DNA of 64,000 nt. Source: Solimonas flava DSM 18980. Lineage in GTDB: Bacteria; Pseudomonadota; Gammaproteobacteria; Nevskiales; Nevskiaceae. Below the pieces are notes generated by a model, which saw only the letters and a program-made list of their open reading frames with translations, was not told where the DNA came from and did no database searches. Each line of letters opens with the position of its first letter. Within the stretch, counting starts at the first letter, position 1. The position numbers and the translations under genes were made by a program. This document shows positions 58,065 to 64,000 of the stretch, piece by piece. The stretch spans positions 390,906 to 454,905 of the forward strand of contig NZ_KE384553.1 in NCBI RefSeq assembly GCF_000426685.1. The letters run 5' to 3'.

Positions 58065-58314
58065 GGCGCGCGATTATCGCCGAAAGACGGCCCGCCGGCG
58101 CCCGTTCGAGCCCGTTCGCCGCGATCGTCGGCCGGAGCGGCGGACGCGACGAGCCGGCCGCCGCCGGCCGCTGCCGCTTCGGGCGCGCGCGGGACGGGGC
58201 GCGAAAGCGCGCTCCGGCGGGCCTGACAGGCGCTTTTCAGGGGACGTTCAGCTGGCGGCTCCGTGGTCACTTGTTTACGATACCCGCCCTTTTTGTGTCC
58301 CCTGTGCCCCGACG
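58065..58314 (+). promoter_or_regulatory. alaS upstream region
   Basis: This 250-base gap contains the divergent start regions of the patatin gene and alaS. It is very GC-rich apart from a short AT-richer stretch at 58269-58295. No convincing promoter hexamers or gene were seen. Confidence 0.35.
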
Positions 58315-60948
58315 ATGACGAGCAACGAGTTGCGCGCAAAGTTCCTGGAGTTCTTCCGGAGCAAGGGCCATACGATCGTGCCCTCGTCGTCGCTGGTGCC
58401 GGCCAACGACCCGACGCTGCTGTTCACCAATGCCGGCATGGTGCAGTTCAAGGACGTCTTCACCGGCCAGGACAAGCGCCCGTACACGCGCGCGGCGAGC
58501 TCGCAGAAGTGCGTGCGCGCCGGCGGCAAGCACAACGATCTGGAGAACGTCGGCTACACGGCCCGGCATCACACGTTCTTCGAAATGCTCGGCAACTTCA
58601 GCTTCGGCGACTACTTCAAGAAAGACGCGATCGCCTACGCCTGGGAGTTCATCACCTCCAGGCAGTGGCTCGGCATTGACCCGGCGCGCCTGCTGGTGAC
58701 GGTCTATCACGAGGACGACGAGGCTTACGCGATCTGGCGCGATCAGGTCGGCGTGCCGGCCGAGCGCATCGTGCGCATCGGCGACAACAAGGGCGCGCGC
58801 TATGCGTCCGACAATTTCTGGGCGATGGGCGACACCGGTCCCTGCGGCCCATGCACCGAGATCTTCTACGATCACGATCCGGACGGCGCCAAGGGCATCT
58901 GGGGCGGCCCGCCGGGATCGGCCGAGGAAGACGGCGACCGCTGGATCGAAATCTGGAACGTCGTCTTCATGCAGTTCGAGCGCTCGGCGGCCGGCGCCAT
59001 GACGCCGCTGCCGGCGCCGAGCGTCGATACCGGCATGGGCCTGGAGCGCATCAGTGCGCTGATGCAGGGCACGCACGACAACTACCAGACCGACACCTTC
59101 CGCCATCTGATCTCGGCGGTCGCCGGCCTCGCCGGTCAGCAGCCGTACGCGAACGCTTCGCAGAAGGTCATCGCCGACCACATCCGCGCGACCGCGTTCC
59201 TGATCGCCGACGGCGTGCTGCCATCGAACGAGGGGCGCGGCTATGTCCTGCGCCGCATCATGCGCCGCGCGATCCGCCACGGTTACAAGCTCGGTATCGC
59301 CGAGGGCTTCTTCTCGAAGCTGGTCGCGCCGCTCGCCGAGATCATGGGCGAGGCGTACCCCGAGCTGCGCACGCAGCAGGCGGCGATCGAGAAGACGATC
59401 CGCGCCGAGGAAGACAGCTTCGCGCTGACGCTCGCCAACGGCATGAAGCTGCTCGACGACGCGATCGCCAAGCTCGACGGCGTGGTGATTCCGGGCGACG
59501 TCGTCTTCAAGCTGTACGACACCTATGGTTTTCCGGTCGACCTGACGGCCGACATCGCGCGCGAACGCGAGCTGTCGATCGACGAGGTCGGCTACGAGCG
59601 CGAGATGGAAGCGCAACGCGCCCGCGCCCGCGCGTCGAGCAGCTTCAAGTCGGCCGGCACGCTCGCCTACGAGGGCGAGGACACCTGTTTCACCGGCTAC
59701 GAAAGCCTGAGCGGCGAGGGGCGCGTGCTGGCGCTCTACCGCGACGGCCAGGCCGTCGAGGCGCTGCACGAGGGCGAGGCTGGCGTCGTGGTGCTGAGCC
59801 GCACGCCGTTCTACGCCGAATCCGGCGGCCAGGTCGGCGACCGCGGCACGCTCGCCGGCGCAGCCTCGAGTTTCGAAGTGCGCGACACGCAAAAGATCAA
59901 GGGCGGCGTGTTCGGCCATCAGGGCGTGCAGCGCAAAGGCACGCTCAAGGCCGGCGATACCGTCACCGCCGAGGTCAGCGATAGCGTGCGCCGCGCGACG
60001 ATGCGCAACCACTCGGCGACGCACCTGCTGCACCGCGCGCTGCGCGAGGTACTCGGCGCGCACGTGGCGCAGAAGGGTTCGCTGGTCGACGAGCAGCGCA
60101 CGCGCTTCGATTTCTCGCACAACGCGCCGCTGACGGCCGAGGAAATCGCCGAGATCGAGGATCGCGTCAATCGCGCGGTGCTCGCCAACGTGGCGGTCAG
60201 CGCCGCGGTGATGAAGTACGACGAGGCGATCCAGTCCGGCGCGATGGCGCTGTTCGGCGAGAAGTACGGCGACGAGGTTCGCGTGCTGGCGATGGGGCCG
60301 TACTCGACCGAACTCTGCGGCGGCACGCACGTCTCGCGTACCGGCGACATCGGCCTGTTCAAGATCGTCTCCGAGAGCGGCGTCGCCGCCGGCGTGCGCC
60401 GCGTCGAAGCGATCACCGGCGAGAACTCGCTGGCCTATCTGCGCACCGCCGAGGGCAAGCTGAAGAAGATCGGCGAGCTGGTGCGCGGCAGCGCCGACGA
60501 CGCGATCGCCAAGGTCGAGCAGCTCGTCGAGCGCGGCAGGCAGCAGGACAAGGAGATCGCCGCGCTGAAGGGCAAGCTGGCGTCGAGCGCCGGCTCCGAT
60601 CTCGCTGCGCAGGCGCAGGAGATCAAGGGCGTGAAGCTGCTCGCCACCCAGCTCGACGGCGTCGAGGGCAATGATCTGCGCGTGCTGATGGACCAGCTCA
60701 AGAACAAGCTCGGCTCCGGCATCGTCGTGCTCGGCAGCGTCAGCGGCGAGAAGGTCAGCCTGATCGCCGGCGTCACCGCCGATCTGACCGCCAAGGTCAA
60801 GGCCGGCGAACTCGTCAATTTCGTCGCCCAGCAGGTCGGCGGCAAGGGCGGCGGGCGTCCCGACATGGCGCAGGCCGGCGGCACGCTGCCGCAGCAGCTG
60901 CCGGCGGCGATCGCCTCGGTCGGCGCCTGGGTCGAAGGCAAGCTGTAA
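58315..60948 (+). CDS. alaS: Alanyl-tRNA synthetase
   Basis: An 877-residue class II synthetase, the usual length. ATG 58315 starts [19 protein letters not shown], the classic AlaRS N-terminus. Other landmarks: motif-2 region [16 protein letters not shown], the editing-domain zinc ligands HSATHLLH and [13 protein letters not shown], and the C-terminal C-Ala domain with [13 protein letters not shown]. It charges tRNA-Ala and edits mischarged Ser and Gly. A longer upstream frame is not conserved in AlaRS and was left out. Confidence 0.97.
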   Translation: MTSNELRAKFLEFFRSKGHTIVPSSSLVPANDPTLLFTNAGMVQFKDVFTGQDKRPYTRAASSQKCVRAGGKHNDLENVGYTARHHTFFEMLGNFSFGDYFKKDAIAYAWEFITSRQWLGIDPARLLVTVYHEDDEAYAIWRDQVGVPAERIVRIGDNKGARYASDNFWAMGDTGPCGPCTEIFYDHDPDGAKGIWGGPPGSAEEDGDRWIEIWNVVFMQFERSAAGAMTPLPAPSVDTGMGLERISALMQGTHDNYQTDTFRHLISAVAGLAGQQPYANASQKVIADHIRATAFLIADGVLPSNEGRGYVLRRIMRRAIRHGYKLGIAEGFFSKLVAPLAEIMGEAYPELRTQQAAIEKTIRAEEDSFALTLANGMKLLDDAIAKLDGVVIPGDVVFKLYDTYGFPVDLTADIARERELSIDEVGYEREMEAQRARARASSSFKSAGTLAYEGEDTCFTGYESLSGEGRVLALYRDGQAVEALHEGEAGVVVLSRTPFYAESGGQVGDRGTLAGAASSFEVRDTQKIKGGVFGHQGVQRKGTLKAGDTVTAEVSDSVRRATMRNHSATHLLHRALREVLGAHVAQKGSLVDEQRTRFDFSHNAPLTAEEIAEIEDRVNRAVLANVAVSAAVMKYDEAIQSGAMALFGEKYGDEVRVLAMGPYSTELCGGTHVSRTGDIGLFKIVSESGVAAGVRRVEAITGENSLAYLRTAEGKLKKIGELVRGSADDAIAKVEQLVERGRQQDKEIAALKGKLASSAGSDLAAQAQEIKGVKLLATQLDGVEGNDLRVLMDQLKNKLGSGIVVLGSVSGEKVSLIAGVTADLTAKVKAGELVNFVAQQVGGKGGGRPDMAQAGGTLPQQLPAAIASVGAWVEGKL

Positions 60949-61000
60949 AGGCGGATTTTTCGCGCGTCGCGGTTGCGGCGCGCTTCTTCGTTGAAGGCAC

Positions 61001-62230
61001 ATGGCACTCATCGTTCAGAAGTACGGCGGCACCTCGATGGGCTCGGTCGAGCGCATCGAGCACGTCGCCAACAAGGTCGCGGGCTGGCGCGCGCGCGGGC
61101 ATCAGGTCGTGGTCGTGGTCTCGGCGATGTCCGGCGAGACGGATCGCCTGCTCAAGCTGGCCAAGTCGATTTCGCCGCGCGGCAGCCGCCGCGAGTTCGA
61201 CCAGATCGCCGCGACCGGCGAGCAGGTGACGATCGGCCTGCTGGCGCTGGCGCTCGAGAAGATCGGCGTGCCGAGCCGCTCGTACACCGGCTGGCAGGTG
61301 CCGATCCGCACCGACAGCGCCTACACCAAGGCGCGTATCCAGGACATCGACGCGAGCCGGCTGCGCGCCGACTGCGAGGCTGGCATCGTGCCGGTCGTCG
61401 CCGGCTTCCAGGGCATCGACGAGACCGGCGCGGTGACGACGCTCGGGCGCGGCGGCTCGGACACCACGGGCGTCGCGCTCGCCGCCGCGCTGAAGGCCGA
61501 CGAGTGCCAGATCTACACGGACGTCGACGGCGTCTACACGACCGATCCGCGCGTCGAGCCGAAGGCCCGTCGCCTGGACAAGATCACGTTCGAGGAAATG
61601 CTGGAACTGGCGAGCCTGGGCTCCAAGGTCCTGCAGATCCGCTCCGTTGAATTCGCGGGCAAGTACAAGGTCCCGCTGCGCGTGGTGTCGACCTTCGTCG
61701 ATGGCCCCGGCACCCTGATCACGCTTGAGGACAGCATGATGGAAGAACCGCTCATCTCCGGCATCGCCTTCACCCGCGACGAGGCCCAGCTCACCGTGGC
61801 CGGCGTGCCGGACCGTCCGGGCATCGCCGCCGCGATTCTCGGCCCGATCGGCGAAGCCAACATCGAGATCGACATGATCGTGCAGAACGTCGGCGCCGAC
61901 GGCACGACCGACTTCACCTTCACCGTGCAGCGCACCGACTACGAGCGCGCGCTGGAGATCAGCCGCAAGGTCGCCGGCGAACTCGGCGCCAAGGGCGTCA
62001 ACGGCGCGACCGACATCGTCAAGGTCTCGCTGGTCGGCGTCGGCATGCGCAGCCACGCCGGCATCGCCTCGAAGATGTTCACCGCGCTTGCCGCGGCCGG
62101 CATCAATATCCGTATGATCTCCACCTCGGAGATCAAGATTTCGGTGGTGATCGACGAGATTTACCTGGAACTGGCCGTGCGCACGCTGCACAAGGCCTTC
62201 GGCCTCGAGGAGGGCGCCAAGCCGGCGTAG
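61001..62230 (+). CDS. lysC: Aspartate kinase
   Basis: A 409-residue monofunctional aspartokinase catalysing the first step to lysine, threonine and methionine. The kinase domain has [18 protein letters not shown] and [17 protein letters not shown]; the two C-terminal ACT domains include [20 protein letters not shown] and [16 protein letters not shown], the feedback-inhibitor site. It follows alaS by 52 bases and precedes csrA, the common gammaproteobacterial order. Confidence 0.96.
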   Translation: MALIVQKYGGTSMGSVERIEHVANKVAGWRARGHQVVVVVSAMSGETDRLLKLAKSISPRGSRREFDQIAATGEQVTIGLLALALEKIGVPSRSYTGWQVPIRTDSAYTKARIQDIDASRLRADCEAGIVPVVAGFQGIDETGAVTTLGRGGSDTTGVALAAALKADECQIYTDVDGVYTTDPRVEPKARRLDKITFEEMLELASLGSKVLQIRSVEFAGKYKVPLRVVSTFVDGPGTLITLEDSMMEEPLISGIAFTRDEAQLTVAGVPDRPGIAAAILGPIGEANIEIDMIVQNVGADGTTDFTFTVQRTDYERALEISRKVAGELGAKGVNGATDIVKVSLVGVGMRSHAGIASKMFTALAAAGINIRMISTSEIKISVVIDEIYLELAVRTLHKAFGLEEGAKPA

Positions 62231-62320
62231 GTCTTATCCACAGGCGTGGGGTGCGCCTTTCCGGATAGAGTTACACACGGGGGACTCCAAAACTGCAGAG
62301 GCCCGTTCAAGGAGGGACCC
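62231..62320 (+). promoter_or_regulatory. csrA leader with several GGA motifs
   Basis: The leader has GGA at 62271, 62281 (within GGGGGACTCC) and 62311 (AAGGAGGG, the ribosome binding site). CsrA binds GGA in stem loops, so autoregulation by CsrA is plausible. No direct evidence; inference from known CsrA behaviour. Confidence 0.4.
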
Positions 62321-62521
62321 ATGCTCATTTTGACCAGACGTGTAGGCGAGACCGTAGTGATCGGCGATGACATCGTCGTGACGGTGCTCGGCGTGAAAGG
62401 CAACCAGGTCCGCATCGGCGTCAAGGCGCCGCGCGACGTGGCGGTGCATCGCGAGGAGATCTTCGAGCGCATCAAGCGCGAAGGCGAAGAGGGCGGTGGC
62501 CCGGTTCCGGCCGCTGCCTGA
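62321..62521 (+). CDS. csrA: Carbon storage regulator CsrA
   Basis: A 66-residue RNA-binding protein starting [17 protein letters not shown], the fixed N-terminus of CsrA, with [20 protein letters not shown] for the second half and the usual acidic/helical end. It binds GGA motifs in mRNAs and alters translation or stability, controlling carbon flow, motility and biofilm. The start is ATG 62321, preceded by GGAGGG; a longer frame upstream is not conserved. Confidence 0.97.
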   Translation: MLILTRRVGETVVIGDDIVVTVLGVKGNQVRIGVKAPRDVAVHREEIFERIKREGEEGGGPVPAAA

Positions 62522-62657
62522 GTGCAGGAACGTCAGGCGCGAAAAGAACTTCGAAAACCGGCTTTCTTTTCGCGGATCACATCGTTAGAATTGCGCCCCT
62601 CGCCGGGGCAGCATCCGGTGGGTGAGTGAGCCGGGCCCAGCTCGGCCTTGCAGTCCC

Positions 62658-62749
62658 GGAGTGATGGCCGAGTGGACGAAGGCGCACCCCTGCTAAGGGT
62701 GTATACGGCTAAAACCGTATCGAGGGTTCGAATCCCTCTCACTCCGCCA
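62658..62749 (+). tRNA. tRNA-Ser (anticodon GCT)
   Basis: Acceptor arms GGAGTGA and TCACTCC, then discriminator G and an encoded CCA. The anticodon stem is CACCC/GGGTG with loop CTGCTAA, so the anticodon is GCT, reading AGC/AGU. The long variable arm (TATACGG...CCGTATC) is the mark of a class II tRNA. T arm GAGGGTTCGAATCCCTC is intact. Follows csrA. Confidence 0.97.
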
Positions 62750-62783
62750 TAAGCTTCACGGCATAGAACAACGTTTTTCGTGC

Positions 62784-62860
62784 GCGCCCGTAGCTCAGCT
62801 GGATAGAGCACTTGGCTACGAACTAAGGGGTCGGAGGTTCGAATCCTTCCGGGCGCGCCA
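62784..62860 (+). tRNA. tRNA-Arg (anticodon ACG)
   Basis: Acceptor arms GCGCCCG and CGGGCGC, discriminator G and encoded CCA. D arm GCTC...GAGC, anticodon stem CTTGG/CTAAG with loop CTACGAA giving anticodon ACG (A34 to inosine by TadA), reading CGU/CGC/CGA. T arm GGAGGTTCGAATCCTTCC. Lies 34 bases after tRNA-Ser, likely one transcript. Confidence 0.97.
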
Positions 62861-62871
62861 TTTACAAACCA

Positions 62872-62900
62872 GAGAGCTCCTTCGGGAGCTCTCGTCGTTT
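62872..62900 (+). terminator. Terminator-like hairpin after tRNA-Arg
   Basis: Nine-base-pair stem GAGAGCTCC / GGAGCTCTC capped by a stable TTCG tetraloop (62872-62893), followed by GTCGTTT, a weak U-stretch. It probably ends the tRNA transcript. Confidence 0.7.
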
Positions 62901-63005
62901 CCGGGGCGCGTTCTGCCGCATGCGCGGGGTGGCCCTAGGCAAACCGGTCGCCAGCCCGGACAATATCGGGCTGCATTTCCACTCACGCCCGGATATCCGA
63001 CGCCC

Positions 63006-64000
63006 ATGACGTCCAAGACCCCGCCTGTGCTGACGCGCTTCCTGATCGAGGAGCAGCGCGCCGGCCATATCAACCCCGACCTGCGTCTGCTGATCGAGGT
63101 CGTCGCGCGCGCCTGCAAGGCCATCTCGCGCTCGGTCAACAAGGGCGCGCTCGGCGGCGTGCTCGGCGATGCCGGCACCGGCAACATCCAGGGCGAGGCG
63201 CAGAAGAAGCTCGACGTGCTGTCGAACGAGATTCTGCTCGACGCCAACGAGTGGGGCGGCCATCTCGCCGGCTGTGCGTCCGAGGAGCTCGACGACTTCA
63301 GCGAGATCCCGAATCCGTATCCGAAGGGCAACTATCTGCTGCTGTTCGATCCGCTCGACGGCTCGAGCAACATCGACGTCAACATCAGCGTCGGTACGAT
63401 CTTCTCGGTGCTGCGCTGCCCCGAAGGTGTCGAGAAGCTGGAGACCCAGCACTTCCTGCAGCCGGGCGCGAAGCAGGTCGCGGCGGGCTACGCGGTCTAC
63501 GGCCCGAGCACGATGCTGGTCCTCACCGTCGGCCACGGCACGCATGCGTTCACGCTCGATCGCGAGGTGGGAACCTTCGTGCTGACCGAGCGCGACATCA
63601 AGATCCCGGAGGACACCAAGGAATTCGCGATCAACATGTCCAACCAGCGCCACTGGTTCCCGCCGATGCAGAAGTACGTCGCCGAGCTGCTCGAAGGCAA
63701 GACCGGCCCGCGCGGCAAGGACTTCAACATGCGCTGGGTGGCGTCGATGGTCGCGGACGTCCACCGCATCCTGTCGCGCGGCGGCATCTTCATCTACCCG
63801 CGCGACCGGCGCGAGCCGGACAAGCCGGGCAAGCTGCGTCTGCTGTACGAGGCCAATCCGATGAGCTTCATCATCGAACAGGCCGGCGGCGCTTCCACCA
63901 ATGGCATGCAACGCATCATGGACGTGCAGCCGGAAAAGCTGCACGAGCGCGTTGCCGTGTTCCTCGGCTCGAAGAACGAAGTCGAGCTTGCGACCCGCTA
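63006..64000 (+). CDS. fbp: Fructose-1,6-bisphosphatase class I (3' truncated)
   Basis: The frame from ATG 63006 is open to the last base, giving 331 residues; the true end lies just past the window. The substrate/metal motif [20 protein letters not shown] and the end [13 protein letters not shown] are typical of type I FBPase, which hydrolyses fructose-1,6-bisphosphate to fructose-6-phosphate in gluconeogenesis. Needed when growing on fatty acids or amino acids, which fits the catabolic genes in this window. Only a few residues are expected to be missing. Confidence 0.95.
   Translation, partial: MTSKTPPVLTRFLIEEQRAGHINPDLRLLIEVVARACKAISRSVNKGALGGVLGDAGTGNIQGEAQKKLDVLSNEILLDANEWGGHLAGCASEELDDFSEIPNPYPKGNYLLLFDPLDGSSNIDVNISVGTIFSVLRCPEGVEKLETQHFLQPGAKQVAAGYAVYGPSTMLVLTVGHGTHAFTLDREVGTFVLTERDIKIPEDTKEFAINMSNQRHWFPPMQKYVAELLEGKTGPRGKDFNMRWVASMVADVHRILSRGGIFIYPRDRREPDKPGKLRLLYEANPMSFIIEQAGGASTNGMQRIMDVQPEKLHERVAVFLGSKNEVELATR

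Noticed and set aside
57838-58314. N-terminal extension of alaS by 159 residues
   Set aside because: The extra text is Arg/Pro/Ala-rich and lies opposite the patatin gene; AlaRS starts at ATG 58315.
62658-63005. tRNA-linked integration site
   Set aside because: No integrase gene or duplicated tRNA end is visible; fbp follows directly after a terminator-like hairpin.

Overview
The window is a high-GC stretch of bacterial chromosome. It shows no rRNA operon, prophage, insertion sequence or CRISPR array. The right end carries the order recA-recX-(patatin)-alaS-lysC-csrA-tRNA-Ser-tRNA-Arg-fbp. That synteny, together with a csrA gene, a Fur-box iron operon and the many fatty-acid genes and lipoproteins, points to a high-GC gammaproteobacterium, perhaps of the Nevskiales/Solimonadaceae type. 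The taxonomic placement is inference.

Layout, left to right. (1) 1-4335: the 3' end of a DUF2126 gene, a SnoaL-like gene, a likely free-standing small RNA with its own promoter and terminator, and a Fur-box-controlled DUF3649-PepSY-DUF3325 iron operon. (2) 4413-5843: an aldehyde dehydrogenase. (3) 5880-10766: a three-gene SMC condensin-like operon (kleisin, KITE, SMC) resembling MksFEB/JetABC but without the JetD/MksG nuclease. (4) 10854-18325: lipid and small-molecule metabolism (zinc ADH, thioesterase, acyl-CoA ligase, fatty acid hydroxylase family, DsbA-type isomerase, sugar mutarotase) and a lipoprotein that looks like an M28 peptidase with lost metal ligands. (5) 18356-22762: an AT-rich pocket, a large lipoprotein and a YjbH-type envelope protein. 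(6) 22844-34888: DUF488, acyl-CoA dehydrogenase, two lipoproteins (one M19-dipeptidase-like), an S9 peptidase paired with an exported methyltransferase-like protein, FadH and a thioesterase. (7) 35082-49218: an alpha/beta hydrolase with a histone-H1-like tail, more hot-dog proteins, methionine aminopeptidase, a TetR operon, two N-acyl-D-amino-acid-deacylase-type amidohydrolases, an S46 peptidase, a beta-propeller lipoprotein, thiolase and a leucine-dehydrogenase-type enzyme. (8) 49266-64000: the cinA/thpR - recA region, split by a roughly 5 kb block of three surface genes, then the housekeeping run, two tRNAs and fbp, which is cut by the window end.

The dominant theme is acyl-chain and exogenous-polymer metabolism. 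Acyl-CoA ligase, acyl-CoA dehydrogenase, dienoyl-CoA reductase, thiolase and four hot-dog-fold proteins support beta-oxidation and acyl-CoA turnover. Exported peptidases (S9, S46, M19-like), esterases of the PHB-depolymerase type and D-amino-acid deacylases supply carbon and nitrogen from outside. The most distinctive system is the nuclease-less condensin-like operon. The most distinctive RNA signal is the intergenic small RNA with an exposed anti-Shine-Dalgarno sequence.
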